64,000 bases of DNA from Gnetum montanum (GCA_015680685.1 MNCI01020989.1:148410-212409); one strand, 5' to 3'. Positions 24,480 to 36,955 are shown, numbered from the stretch's first letter. Numbers and translations are program-made. The notes: generated by a model from the sequence alone, not told the origin.

Positions 24480-25680
24480 AATAGTTTCTTCACAAAACCA
24501 AGTACTTCATGGAGATCAGAGGATAACTTTACAAAGTCTATCCTGACAGCTTGGTTCGATGGTTTGTACCCGATGTGGACCAACTAAGAGTTCTCTAGGA
24601 TGCTCATGAGGGCCCTTGTGGGGTTCATTATGCAGGGAGATGAACGACCATCAAAATCTTTCTTGCAGGATATTACTGGCCAACACTATTTTAGGATTCC
24701 CACCATTTTATCCAATCCTGCGAGCATTGTCAACATGATGGTGGAATGACTGCTAGAATGGAGGATCCACAACAATGGATTCAACCTTTGGAACCCTTCG
24801 ATATCTAGGGAATAGACTTTATGGTGCCCATTACACCTATGTCCAATGGAAAAGCCTGTATCATTGTTTCTATTGACTATCTTACAAAATGGGCCAAAGC
24901 AACTGTTGTAACAGACTACACATCATCTACAACTACATAATTTATACAACAACAAGTCATAAATAGGTTTGGTATGCCGTGTGCACTTATCTCAAATAAC
25001 AGAACGCATTTCATGGGTGCAACCTTTCAAAAATTGATGCAACACTTAGGGGTTGAACATAAATTAACTACACCTTATCACCCCCAAGCTAATGGCCAAG
25101 CCAATATCACTAATCGGGAGATTACTAGAATATTAACAAGGAAAATTAGCAAATATCGGCGAGATTGGAGTACTAAAATAAATGATGCTCTCTGGGCATA
25201 CCGCTCCACTTGGAAACTCCCTACAAGCTACTCCCCCTATGAGTTAGTGTACAAAAAACTCCCAAAGCTTCCAATTCAAAATGAGCTCTGTACACTGTCC
25301 ATGGCATGTGACCTCCACCTTGACCTTGATCTAGCACAAAAACAAAGATTGGCAACTTTAAACGTACTAGACAAGAATAGATTGGTTGCCCTATCATCAA
25401 ACGAGTTACACAAGGCACATAACAAGCAACGTCATGACTTAAGAATTCAAATGGTTAAGTACCAACTAGGAGATAAGGTCCTTTATTGGAACCCCACGCA
25501 TGTACCACAAAGCACAAAATTTCAAACATTGTGGGAAGGACCTTACATTATTCATACAACCTTCCCCTCATGAGCCATGACAATATACAAGCTTGAAAGC
25601 CCTGATAAGAGATTACTGGTCAACATGCAACAAACAAAACCCTTCCATGAACTAAGAACATCCAATGAAAATTACATCTC
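24480..25680 (+). pseudogene. Element A integrase
   Basis: The HHCC region (24600-24760) reads DAHEGPCGVHYAGR, GYYWPTLF and SCEHCQH. The core has GIDFMVPITPMS (24820), then LISNNRTHFMG (24988-25020) where the second catalytic Asp is Asn, and TTPYHPQANGQANITNREI (25066-25125) where the Glu position is Asn. WAYRSTWKLPTSYSPYELVY follows, as in Athila integrases. The C-terminal GDKVLYWNP and WEGPYIIH (25470-25555) form the GPY module. It is open from 24974 to 25573. Confidence 0.88.
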
Positions 25681-27600
25681 TGATAACAGATGACCTTTCT
25701 CATTATTTCGGATCTCTTCCTTTCAATTAAATCATGGGGAAGATGACCACCTATGCTAATTAATTGAGGTCCTCAGTTCTTTTAAGTTTTTGTTTTGCAC
25801 ATTTTTCTTTTACAGATTTCTTTAACTTTTCTTATTTTTGTTTTACAACATCATTTATACTTTTTCATTTATTTTTGTGTGTCTTATCCATTTTGTTAAG
25901 TTTGTCATGCAATAAGTGCTCTTAATGATGGTGTGAACTATTTTCTATTGGTTGCTAATGTTTGGTTTTTACCTTTAAGTTACAACATTGATACTAAGGT
26001 ATGGTTCTTTTGATATAGTAAGCAATGAGTTCACATCACCCACGCATCCATAAATTTCTATGGTCTCTCTCAGCTTGGAAATGTACAATCCCTTTCTAAA
26101 TAAGAACTATCAACAAATCGATGACTAGGCATTTCTCAAACTAAAGAAGGACTCAAGGATTGAAAATGGTGTGACTTCAAGGGGATTTGATGCATTTGCG
26201 TTGGCCGTTCTCTTGGGTGCTTAAATGTTTTCTTCTTGAGTTTTCCTTCCTGTTCCAATGATTGCCATATTATCGAGAAGTTAAGTAAATAAAAATAATA
26301 AGTCTTTGCATGGTGTCGTTCCCACGAAAAAACACATAAAAAAGTGAGAATTCAAAGCACACCCCTTAGACAAAATAATCATTTTGGCTACAAGCATTGG
26401 TTATGGAACTGAAATAAACATGTTCCCTCCAACTAAGGCCCTTCTCACTTCCCATTTTCTCCTCCTTCGTTTCATCAGAATGGTGGTGGCTCTATGGTGA
26501 AGGAATTTTTGTTACTTCAAGTGGATGGATTGGCTAAATGCATTAATGCAAAGTCACTAGATGTAGCTTGTTTAAGGCCAACCTTGGAATGGGATCTACT
26601 AAGTCACATTAATCATTAAAACACACAAGGGGTTGTACACCACCTTGTTCTTGAGATTCCATTCCATTCTCTTTTTTCCATCCTTCTTTGCCCATTTATC
26701 AGCTCATTGCTGGTTGTATCAATAGTCCCTATCTTAGTGGATGCATTGTTTTCTTTTTGATAAATTCTTGTGGTTAAGACTTTAACTCTTGTTTCTAAAT
26801 GACATTCCTAGAGCCTATGGACTCTTTGAATGTGGGATTGTCAGGGCATTAAGGGCATGAGCCTACTTTGGGGAGGACCCATTGGCATTCCTATTTGGTG
26901 CACCAATTAAATTCTTTCCCTTAACATTTTGCAGTCAACTCTATTTTGTTCATTTCCATCTTGACATCCATTTCATCGACATTATAGTTGTTTCTTTTTC
27001 TTCATCCTTCTTCATCCTTCTCTTTTTCCATTCTCTCACTACCGGAGGTTCATGATTAGTCATGGGGGTCATGGAGGTTCTCCTGGCCCCTACACCTTGG
27101 GTAGTCATCATTAGTATATCTCCAGAATCTGCAATCAGCCATACCACAACTTAGCCAATGGACCTTTCACCGAAGCAAGGTATCAACTACATTTTGATTC
27201 ATTTACCCTTGCTAATATAATACTATGTTGTGTGTGCAGATGGAAATCATACAACAACAGATTGGATCTGAAGGAAACACTTGGAATGGATCGGTGCTGA
27301 AGTAGTTATGCAAGGAACAAGATTGATGGTGCGCTTATGGATGGACAACAAAAGGTGTAATCTTGGCATTGGCAACAATAGAATTATTCTCTCTTCTCTC
27401 TTCTCTCTTAGCTACCAAATAAGGCTTGATGTCAAATGTATAAAGTGTTCACTCTTGTTGTCATGAACACCAATTTTATCATGTTCTTTAATGATGATCC
27501 ATTCACATGTCATCCCATTCACCATTAGTTTCATTCAAGTCAATAATCCCATACCTTCCCAATATTTTGTAAGGAACTCAAGAATGAGTTTTTATTTAGT
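25681..27600 (+). other. Element A 3' noncoding region, with the relic of a 3' ORF start
   Basis: It shares landmarks with the E blocks: ATCATGGGGAAGATGACC (near 25730), GTTCACATCACCCACGC (near 26030), GTGACTTCAAGGGGATTTGA (near 26168) and GCATGAGCCTACTTTGGGGA (near 26856). At 27229 it reads TTGTGTGTGCAG directly before ATG (27241), a splice-acceptor/ATG arrangement as at 6044. Only about 360 bases separate this ATG from the LTR, so the downstream ORF seen in E and B seems deleted. Confidence 0.6.
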
Positions 27601-27610
27601 CATGGGGGTA
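27601..27610 (+). other. Element A polypurine tract
   Basis: CATGGGGGTA lies directly before the 3' LTR (TGATGGG at 27611). The same TGGGGGTA precedes the 3' LTR of element B at 41551-41558. It is the expected primer site for plus-strand DNA synthesis. Confidence 0.7.
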
Positions 27611-28407
27611 TGATGGGACACAATATCGCATGGGCTGCAATATCACTTCTTTCTCTGCAATATCACGTACGCGATATTGCAGCCCACCGCTAGTTCTATA
27701 AATAAGAGGTAGCTCTCCCTTGTTTCTCCATCTAGATCTAGACCCTTAGCGAAACTCTGGCATTTTTACCTCTCTAGAGATAGAATAATTTCCATGTGCC
27801 CGCAATAGGAGTCTCAAAGTGAATGGATCTTTATTTGAGCAAATATTGTACCTGAGCACATGTTTGTGCACGGAAATAAAGACGAACTTTTGGATAAACC
27901 TTGCAGTGCATGGACTAAGCTAAATAGGACTTTAATTAATGTTAAATGGTTAAATGCTTTATTAGTTAATTAATCTTTCTACCCTTAACACTCATAGTTA
28001 AGTGCATTCAGTACGACCGCTTCGAGCACGTGCGTTACACTTGGTAATCCTAGTAATGAATAGCGTTTTGTAATCCTAGAAGTTTGCATTGGTTTAGGGT
28101 GTGAACAACAAGTGGGACGGATACTGATGCTAGGCATGAGGACTTAGTTAGTTAAAGTTAGTTACTTAGTATCTTCACCCTTTCCTCTCTTAGCATAGGC
28201 AATAAAACATAAAAGACATAAAAATCACATACCTCAGACTTACTTAACCATACAACTGTGACAAATACAAGTCTGGGAAGACAACGAATGATTAACCTTA
28301 AGTGTTCCATAAGGCATGTAGGCACTTAGTCTATGGAGTTTGACCAGATCACGCGTGTAACGCTTGTATTCATATGGTTGAGTGTAGGGGTACCTTGCCA
28401 CTCATCA
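27611..28407 (+). repeat. Element A 3' LTR
   Basis: It starts TGATGGGACACAATATCGCA and ends GCCACTCATCA. TATA box TATAAATA at 27697-27704. It matches the 5' LTR over its length; most differences are C/T or G/A and cluster at GATATCGC-type sites (for example ACGATATCGC against ACAATATCGC). Confidence 0.9.
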
Positions 28408-28412
28408 CATAT

Positions 28413-29157
28413 CATAATTGATGTTGTTAGGCCCTGATTACTCCCAATGATAAACATAATTGGGAATGAAATTTAATCCTAAGTCTAAGTAATGATGGTA
28501 ATGTAAATCTACTCTAGCCTAGAGTGATGAGCATCCAGACTTGGCTTACTGTACACATCTTGGGCTCATGTAAATGTTACTAGGTTACCAAACATTATGT
28601 TGCTAGGTAAACCAAGCAATAACACTACTGGGATTACCAAACAATTACACCTAAACGCTTGACACTAATCGTACTCATTCCACTTTACTAATGAATAAGT
28701 AAAGTAGGATGCATGAAAATGTAAATGATTAAACTAAGAAAATAGTAAAAGCTATGCTAATTAAAATAATAGAACTAAGTGGATGCTACAATGATGAAAA
28801 GTAATCTTGATCTCCAGACATGAAATATGTCCAAGTACACTTCACTTGAATAAAGATTCTGTAAAATTGTTCAACACCACACTGTAGGCATTCACTCTAT
28901 CACTAAACCTACAAAAACAAACTGCAAGAATCTACCTAAGGATGGAATGAAACTTCTTCAAATCATATGCCCAAGTGCTATATTTATAGGTAGGCATGTA
29001 TCCTGTGATGTCGAATATCCGATAAAGTAGCATGTTCTTTGATATCGGATATGTGATATCATAGTTGATCAAAATTTGACTTTTTTTTTAAACAAATGCA
29101 ACATAGCATCTACAATATCACAAATGCGACGTAACATCTACAATGTAGTAGTCAACT
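28413..29157 (-). repeat. Element D 5' LTR, second part (after the element A insertion)
   Basis: It continues the D LTR exactly where 18691 stopped (AATTGATGTTGTTAGGCC, as at 14453). It holds TTACCAAACATTATG near 28586, GCTACAATGATGAAAAG near 28785, a minus-strand TATA box (TATAAATA, 28988-28981) and GATATC-type repeats at 29040-29060. The U3 end is not sharp; homology with the left LTR fades near 29150. Confidence 0.8.
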
Positions 29158-29760
29158 GAGATGCATTGATAGGACTGTGACAATGCAGGCACAATGTAAC
29201 ATCTATGATCTCTCAACCAACTAAATATTCATTAGTTACTATTGGGTATACCAAGTGTCCATTATTGGGATTACTAAACGTTAATACTTTATTTTTGATG
29301 TGGTTATGCTTATGTGATTATAGAATAAAATATTAAAAATATTCATTATCTAAGCATTAGAAAGTAAATGCATCATAAAGTAAATTGTTGAAAATAAAGT
29401 GAAACTATTTCAAGTGCTACAATGGAGGGAATTAATCTTAATTTTATTGTCGAAATGCTTAAGTGTTCAAGTACATCATGGACTTGAATAAAATTCCATT
29501 CACTTAATTGTATTCATACTACATGTACTCAGAGTGAAAGTTGGCTAAGTCCTACTGAAGAAAACTATAAGAGCTTTCCTACTAGAATGACTAAAGGTAC
29601 CATAAATATAGATGATGTGTGTATTTGTATAGGCAAAAGACCAAACTTCATCAGTGTTGATGATGCTACGTGGATGCATATCCATTGATACAATAGACTT
29701 ATTCACATTTCGTTACTCACTTTATCATCCTACAATTAGTAATACCTTCTTTATATTCTT
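29158..29760 (-). repeat. Diverged LTR-like fragment related to the D LTR
   Basis: Landmarks of the D LTR recur in the same order but diverged: GGGATTACTAAACGTTAATA (29269), GCTACAATGGAGGGAATTAA (29417), CAAGTACATCATGGACTTGA (29470) and a minus-strand TATA-like CATAAATATAGATG (29592). No clear LTR ends or target duplication. It may be a truncated or solo LTR of another family member. Confidence 0.45.
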
Positions 29761-30183
29761 ATTTTTGTTCTTCTCTTTCTTTATATAAAGGATTTTTTTA
29801 TCGATATTTCGAAGTAATGTATCTATTGGATGAATGGTAAAGCCTTTTTATGATTATCTACTCTTGTTTCACATTTCTTTGTTTCATATATGCTCTTAAC
29901 ATGAGAGACTTTTAAAATGACACTACACATGTATAATGTTTTCTAAGAACATAATAGTTGTTTATGTAAATAAAATAAATAATTAGTGATTTAATGTAAA
30001 TTTTTTATGAATATGATTCTCTAGTAAATAAAATAATATTATATGGATGAAAAGTACTAAATTTTATAATTATAAGAAAATTCTACCATATAGGATCAGT
30101 TATTAAGCAAAGAATGCAGTGTTCATTAATTAGTAATGATGTTAAATCCTCTAAAATGAAAGGAGAATAACCCCTTAATTAAG
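29761..30183. other. AT-rich spacer, nothing recognised
   Basis: Very A/T-rich DNA without ORF, LTR end or similarity to other parts of the window. It ends at the sharp left boundary of block E2 (CTCATGGTCCAAG, 30184). Confidence 0.6.
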
Positions 30184-30855
30184 CCCCTCATGGTCCAAGA
30201 AGGCATTGTGCTAGGGCACCAAATTTCACAAAAAGGGATTGAGCTAGACCTAGAAAAAATAAGGGTCATCCAAGGAATAACATGCCAACTAGAAACTATA
30301 AAAGATGTTCAGTCATTCCTTGGACACACTGGCTACTACCAATGATTCATAGAGAATTTCTCTAAGATCACAAAGCTATTGGTAGAGCTTAGAAAGCAAC
30401 ATGCACCTTTCATTTGGACCAAAGAATGTGAATATGCATTTCAACAATTAAAGGAGAAACTTATAGAAACACCAATCCTAAAAGAACTAGATTGGTCTAG
30501 ACCATTCCATATCATGATAGATGCATCTAACTATGCTTTGGGAGCAATGCTCATGCAAATGGATGATAAGAAACATCCATATTACATCCACTGCATGAGT
30601 TAAAGCATTGTGAAAGCACAGTTAAATTACACCACCATCGAGAAAGAATTAATGGTAGTGGTGTATGTGCTAGAACATTTCAGGCACTATGTGCTTAGTT
30701 ACAAAGTATTTGTACATAAAGACCACAATGCAATCTGCTTCCTCATGAACAAGCCAATGGTGAGGCCCTGTGTTATACGGTGGCTTGTGATGCTGTAGGA
30801 ATTTAATCTCACAATGGTAGATCAAAAGGGGATTGAGAATGTGGTCACTAACTAA
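30184..30855 (+). pseudogene. RT thumb and RNase H remnant (block E2)
   Basis: A close copy of 2213-2868 in E1. It reads GIVLGHQISQKGIELDLEKI, then the open RNase H piece 30379-30603 (FHIMIDASNYALGAMLMQMD) and 30610-30798 (TTIEKELMVVVYVLEHFRHY, VHKDHNAICFLMNKP). Slightly less decayed than E1: the Glu region reads EKEL where E1 has KKEL. It breaks off at 30855, where a deletion jumps to the post-integrase region; the integrase is gone. Confidence 0.85.
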
Positions 30856-31140
30856 CTTGGTCATGGGTGAGATGGCCATCCATGTCAAATTGGCTTCTCA
30901 ATTTTTCTAATTTTTTCACATTTTTTATTTTTACAAATTATTTATTTTACAAATTTTTTATTTTTCAATTTTTCTAATTTTACACCATCATGAGTAATTT
31001 TGAACTTTCTTAATTATTTTAAATTTTCTTATATATTTCACTTTTTTTTATTTAAGTATGATATTTCCTCATTTTTGCTAATAAAAAGTGCATTATTGTC
31101 ATAGGACATAGTGTCACTCTTGCTGTTTACTAATGAAGTT

Positions 31141-31141
31141 N
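31141..31141. other. Undetermined base (N) at a deletion breakpoint
   Basis: A single N stands exactly where E2 departs from E1 (jump from about 4492 to about 4720). Together with the N at 14171 it suggests assembly joins or gap remnants; the apparent deletion may not be biological. Confidence 0.7.
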
Positions 31142-31504
31142 GAAATTTGAAAAGGATGTGAATTCAAGGGGACTCAATACTCTTTGTACTTTTCTACTTA
31201 CTTGAGTGCTTAAGTATTTTTCATGGACTTCTTATTCTTCCACACCAACCGCTAATAGGAAGTCAAATAACGTTGTTGCATAGTGTGGTTTCCATTCAAA
31301 AACAACAACAACAACAATGGGAATTCAAAGCACATACCTTCAACAAAAATTCATCCTTGCATGGTGCGACTCCCATTTTAAAAAAAACAAAAATAAACTA
31401 TGGGAATTCAAAGCACACCCCTTGGACAAATAAGTTGGGCTAAAAGCTCTAGTTATGGGACTTCAACAACATGCACCTATGCCTAAACGTCTCCTCTAAC
31501 TAAT

Positions 31505-31505
<1 letters not shown>

Positions 31506-31542
<37 letters not shown>
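31506..31542 (+). repeat. (CT)n microsatellite
   Basis: An uninterrupted run of about 18 CT units inside the noncoding region of E2. The part of E1 that would hold it is deleted. Confidence 0.95.
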
Positions 31543-31546
<4 letters not shown>

Positions 31547-32750
31547 TACTCCTATTTTCTTTTTCTCTCTTTGTGGAATGGTGATGGTCTTGTAGAAGCA
31601 TTCTTGTGTCTCTATGGGTGGCTCAGTCTTGGAGTGATAATGCAGAGTCACTGAAAGTAGAAGGTTTTGGTCTAGACTAGTGATGGAACGTCTAGGGTTA
31701 TTTTAAACACAAATTCCACAAGGGAATGTTTATGACCTTAATTCAAAACTCCATTCCACCTTCTCTATCATCATCCATGCTACCATAATTCACCTCATCA
31801 CTAGATTCTATGTTATGCTCTATGTCTTGTTTGATGTGTTGGGATTCTTGAGTAGATTCTTTCAGGTTGGTCCTTAACTTGTCATGCCATTAAATTGACT
31901 ATGGGGCCCACAAACTCCTTAGTTAAGGTTATGCAAGGGTAAAAAGGGCATGAGCCTACTATGGGGAGGACCTACTTGCATAACTTTCAGCTTGATTGGT
32001 TAAGGTTCCTTACCTTTGACATCACGACAATCCTATCTTTCGTGTATTCCATTAAGTATATCACTCGATGCTCCTTAATCTTTCATTTCATTCATCCTAT
32101 AAATTAGTTTTTCTTCATTTTTATAGATTTATGAGCTTCAACACCCTCTTCTCATGTTTTCATATTGTTCTTGGTTCTTTAAGCTTTCATTTGATCCCAA
32201 TTTCATCCAAAAATTCCTTGTACTTTCAAAGTTTGACCAAAGTCAACAAACGTCAATGATGGTTGTTGACTGCATCAACAAGGCCTCATCAAATAAGCCT
32301 CATCAAGGTAGTCCATATAGCCTATATATACCACCTAGCACTTAGGAATTTTTTGCAAATTTCTCATAACACACGAGGAGTTTTTGTAATTTTTAAAAGC
32401 CCAAAACATGCTAGAGCTCATAACTTTCCAACTGTTTATCAAAATCACTCCATTTTTTGATCCTGCACTTACCAAAGGTAAGATCTTTATCCTAGTGGTC
32501 ACAAACCTTAAGGTTTCTAATGAAAGATTAATGAAATTTTCTAGAAACTTTTCTAACTTTCCCCAAGGGTTAATAACCTTAACAACATATAAACATTAAT
32601 TTTTTCAATAGTTAACCCTTCCAATAACCTCTGAGATGATTTATTAATGACAATACATAAATAAATGATAATTGGATTAATTAAATTAGTCATAATCACA
32701 ACTTAGCCAAGTGTAACTATCCTTAAGAGAAAAGGTATTTTAATTATTAA

Positions 32751-34110
32751 ATGCAACCCAGCATGAAAAGCTGCTGGAACGACTAGTGGGAACTGAGCAA
32801 TTAACTCCAGACACTTTTGATCTTTTGAAGAACATCATTGTAACCTAGTCAAAGCTAATAAATTCAAGGGGAAAATTCATTATTTTGGAGGGGTAACTAG
32901 AAATGGCTCTAGAGCAAAATCAACATTTTGCCGCAAAGGTTGTTGAACTTCATGCCCGACTTGTAGATCAAGCAATCTTAAACCTAGCAGTGATAAGAGA
33001 TGAAGCTATTAAATAGCTTCAAGAATGATTTTAGAAGGATGAGGAGGAGGTAGTGATGGCCATCTTTAAACAACCCATAGCAGAAGCTGAAACATACTCA
33101 ATCCAAAAGGACTTGAACTAGATGCACCAGGAGAATGAAATATTGACCACACTGAATCATTACCTACAAAATGTTAATGCTAAAAAATATCAAATGCAAG
33201 AATTCATTCATCAACAATAAGAGTAGCTTTCCAGGGTAAACACTAAACTGAAGATATTGGCCATAGAAAACCATAATCTACCAATGGAGAACATGTGTGC
33301 CTTGCACCAAAAATCAACCATTGAGATTACCGCCAGGAAGAATGAAGCCCTCAAATTTGAAAAAGTGAAGAATCACTACAGGGACCAGGTTTCCTAGCAA
33401 AGGAAAGTAAATGAAAAACAAATTCAAATGGTGAAAGTGAAACTAAATGAAGCCCTCCAACAACTCTAACAAGGAAGAGAGATGTGGCAACCCATTGTTG
33501 ATGGGATCAACACCTATAACAAAGCAGAGATTTGCTTAAAGGAGTTGCAAATTGAGAAGATGATAGAGTACATAGAGTTGGCCAATCCTTGATATGCAAA
33601 CTTGTCAATGCTGATAACTAGAAAATTGTAGTCAAAATTGGAACAATAAGTGGCTAGCTTGCATCTATTATACAAGGTAGAGTTCAAGAATCACAAAGAC
33701 ACTAAGCAGAAGCATGAGACTGCAAATGCTAAACTCAAAGTTCTCATAGGATAATTCAGAGAACAATGATCTATCATTGAGAATCTAACCAGATGGATGA
33801 ATGACTACCAAGAGCTAAAGAACATAGTTAAGGCATTCAACATTGAATGCAAAAATTTCGCTGCTTGGTTTATCAATGTAAAGGAGTTGTTTCCAGTAAT
33901 CTCATGTCCTTGGGATGTGCCTATTCCAATCCACATTGGGGAAGCTGCATGGCTGAAGCATGATCCTTGGAGTAAAAAGTAGAAAATGAAAGCACTACTG
34001 AATACTTTTTGCCTCCTACCTGAAGTTGCAATAGTAGCAAGATAGCCGCAGCCACCTCAATCACTTGTGCATGAAACTAGTGAAGGTCCCTTACTGCCTC
34101 CAGAACCATC
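32751..34110 (+). pseudogene. 3' ORF fragment, coiled-coil and C-terminal part (block E2)
   Basis: Copy of 7515-8815 in E1. The Glu/Gln-rich coiled-coil part is interrupted. The conserved end is open at 33797-33982 (MNDYQELKNIVKAFNIECKN, FAAWFINVKELFPVISCPWD, GEAAWLKHDPWS). Because two copies exist, a consensus could separate old from new stops. Function unknown. Confidence 0.6.
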
Positions 34111-35944
34111 ACAACCTAGGACTGTTTGATCTTCTCCAACAAGCTTTACACGATCAAGGAATGTGTTGTTCCAAGCCTTGCAAGGCCATATTTGATGCCT
34201 AAACTAATCCCAAATGGTGGTTCATCTCTCAAGTAGTAAATCATGTAAATAAATAACTGAGATTCATTTTGTAAATGTAATCCATTTTCTATGAGGGTAA
34301 ATCCTTCTAATATCTCACCATGATTTGAGTATCTAGTAAAGAACACAACGAGTGTATGAGAATAGATCTTAAATAAAGTATCTTTGTAAAAGGAATCAAA
34401 ATAAAAGAAACGAGATCACTATTATATTCTTTCATGTGTGTACATCAAGATTATCATTTTGTCATTGTCCATGATTTGTTTGAGAGTTTGGGATGGGGGC
34501 ATAAGGCTAGGAGTTGTTGGAACCTAAAACATAGGTACACCCCAAGATATATATTCTAAATAAAAATTTATAACTTAGCATTGCCCACTAGAATTGAATT
34601 AATAACTTAGAGATTCTGAATCAAGAGTCTTACCACTAGGCTAATACCTCATTATCCATGATTAATGATAACCTACCTATGTATCCAAAGGCTCTTTCAA
34701 ACATGGAACTCTACAAAAACATCCTAATCCTTCCTATTTGTTACCACTTTCTATTGGTGAGTAGAGTATCTATGGCTATATCTCTTATTTAAACTCCCAA
34801 AGTTAGCTATAATCTAATCAACAAGGTATGTGTCTTATGCTAAGCCTATCCTCCAAGAATGATTTGTTGTTCTATCTCTTGGCCTTCATAAGGCTAATAC
34901 CTCAATGTTACCATTGATGAATGAAGTATAATTTCCTTATTTGAATAGTTGTTTCATTTTTGAATGCTTTGATACCTAAAGCTCCCTCTCTTGGAGCTAC
35001 TGTGCTCATGCGATGCATAAGCTTACACTTCATTAATCTAGTTATAGTTAGGATCTTTTTTCTACATAGGTAGACTATACCCATGGTAGTAACCACAAGG
35101 GTGATCATGGCTACCAAGGCTTCTACATTTAGGAGGTTAAGACTACATTTACATGGTAATGGCACCGCATCGCTAAGGGAAAAATATCATTCTTCCATGG
35201 GTGATGTTATTTTTCTAAATATTTTGAAGATCATAGGACCACTAGGATTACTATATTATTATTCATCAAGAGTAGGTCCAAGATGGATGATAAGTTCACC
35301 TTGTAAAATGAAAAAAATTATCATATTACATTTTTTTTCACATATGATTATTATCTAAAAATATTTGCATAAACCCCAAAAATGAAAAATTAAGACTTTC
35401 ATAAATTGACTTGGAAATGATATTTGAACACCAAACTAATTGAGATAATCATAGATTCTTAAATGAGTAAGGCTCTAAGAAAATAAATGAGATGAATACT
35501 TGCTAGAATAATAGATCAAGAGCTATAAAAATGTTTAATGTGTTTATAATATATGATCAACCATGACTATCATTAACATGACAATAAAACCAAACTTCAA
35601 CATGAAATTTATTCACATATATGCTTGCACTCAAAATCGAAACATAATAAACATTCAATAGTATATTAAGAAAAATCAAAAGCATATTTCAAAATACTAA
35701 AGACAATGATAAATAAAAAGGACACTAAAACCATTATCTAAAAGACCTTTTTTAAAAAAATGCTCAAATTAACTTTTCATCAACTAAAATTCCACTACGT
35801 GAATCTTTTAGAAAAAGAGAAACATGATGAATAAATAACTAATCAAGTTGCATATGCTTTTTAAAAATAAATGATTATTCAATTTGATCATAAGCTTTAG
35901 AAAAATCCAATTCCAATAACATAAATTCTTGATTAGATTCTTGT
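34111..35944. other. Unassigned AT-rich stretch (block E2)
   Basis: Collinear copy of 8816-10690. It includes the tRNA-like segment near 34590-34660 and the short open frame 35083-35358. It is cut at CTTGT (35940-35944), the target duplication of element B, and continues at 60327. Confidence 0.6.
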
Positions 35945-36824
35945 TGATGAGTCATGAATTTGTTGGCTATGATATCACAACCGGGATATCACAGCCATGA
36001 TATCGCATGGGCTGCGATATCGCTTCCATCGCGATATCGCGTACACGTTGTATCGTACGCGATGTATCGTACACAATATCGCATCCTTCCCTCCGCTAGT
36101 TCTATAAACAAGAGGCAGCTCTCCCTCATTTCACAACATAGGTTAAATTGTAGTGAAGCTCTGGCAGTTTGATCCCTCTAGAGATAGATTATTTTCCTGT
36201 GTCTGCCCACAGTGTGATGCATGTAATTGTACGCATCCTTTATTCGAGTGTGACATACTTGAACACGCACATGATTGGCAATAAAGATTGAGATTACTTC
36301 ATCATTACAGCATTCACTTTGTTTATTTATTTATTCAATTGTTATTTACTACTTTCCTAATGAGTCCCTCTCTCACCCTTATCTCATGTTAACCTGCAAA
36401 ATAAGTATGACTTGATTACGAGCATTTAAGTGTGACTACTTGGTAACCCAGTGGCATACCTAGGATCTACGCTTAGTAATCCCAGTGGTAGTCATGCACG
36501 AAGTCCAAGATGTATACTGATAATTAAGGAATGGATGCTCATCACACTTAGGCTAGATTATATTCTCTTACCCTTTTCCCCCTAGCTTAGCTTAGTTAAT
36601 ATTACTTTCCACTACCTTCAAGAGTAGCATTAGATTAGAACACATCATACACCTCACTCTAGACTAAACCATACGTGACAAATATAATACTAGTCCAGGT
36701 GTCACAACTAGGTGTCACAACTATCTAGGTGTCACAACTAGTTCATCTGTGGAGTTTGACTGGATCACACGTGAGAACGCTCGTATTCGTATGGTTGAGT
36801 GTAGGGGTACCTCGCCACTCATCA
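35945..36824 (+). repeat. Element B 5' LTR
   Basis: Starts TGATGAGTCATGAATTTG and ends CGCCACTCATCA; the first and last eight bases (TGATGAGT/ACTCATCA) are perfect inverted repeats. U3 holds a dense GATATC cluster (35970-36080) including GCGATATCGC and CGCGATATCGCG palindromes. TATA-like TATAAACA at 36103-36110. Confidence 0.9.
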
Positions 36825-36825
36825 T

Positions 36826-36843
36826 TGACATCGTTGCCGGGGA
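36826..36843 (+). other. Element B primer binding site (tRNA-Asp type)
   Basis: TGACATCGTTGCCGGGGA follows the LTR end after one base and matches 15 of 18 bases of the tRNA-Asp complement recalled for Athila elements. All three mismatches are transitions. It is the best preserved PBS in the window. Confidence 0.85.
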
Positions 36844-36955
36844 CGGTGCTAGTTATCTAGATTACTTATATCATGCAAGGTCATTGTAAAGGACTTAATG
36901 ATATATCTCTTAGAAAGAAGTAATTTTAAAAAGTCACATAAATTCACACACAACA

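Larger units (their letters stand above)
18692..28407 (+). mobile_element. Element A: full-length Athila-like Ty3/gypsy retrotransposon
   Basis: A 9.7-kb element with two LTRs (18692-19461 and 27611-28407), a PBS, gag, PR, RT, RNase H, INT, a PPT and a perfect 5-bp target duplication CATAT (18687-18691 and 28408-28412). It lies inside the right LTR of D. All genes are in the usual order but each is broken by stops or frameshifts, and RT and INT lack catalytic residues. The PBS type and 3' architecture agree with the Athila lineage; a closer lineage would need a tree. Confidence 0.92.
14256..29157 (-). mobile_element. Element D: gag-only, non-autonomous Athila-like retrotransposon, split by element A
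   Basis: Two LTRs on the minus strand (left 14256 to about 15205; right 18504-18691 continued at 28413 to about 29157) enclose a PBS, a gag gene and a short 3' noncoding region. No RT, RNase H or integrase is present between gag (ends about 16270) and the left LTR. The internal region is about 3.3 kb, so D must have used enzymes from a related element if it moved in this form. The LTRs share termini, GATATC clusters and TATA placement with elements A and B. The outer ends are uncertain by tens of bases. Confidence 0.8.
30856..32750 (+). other. 3' noncoding region (block E2)
   Basis: Copy of 4197-5990 in E1 with indels. Relative to E1 it lacks about 230 bases at the N (31141), and it retains a stretch (about 31300-31660) that E1 has lost. 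It includes GCATGAGCCTACTATGGGGA (near 31949). The end jumps to the equivalent of 7515, removing the start of the 3' ORF. Confidence 0.65.
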
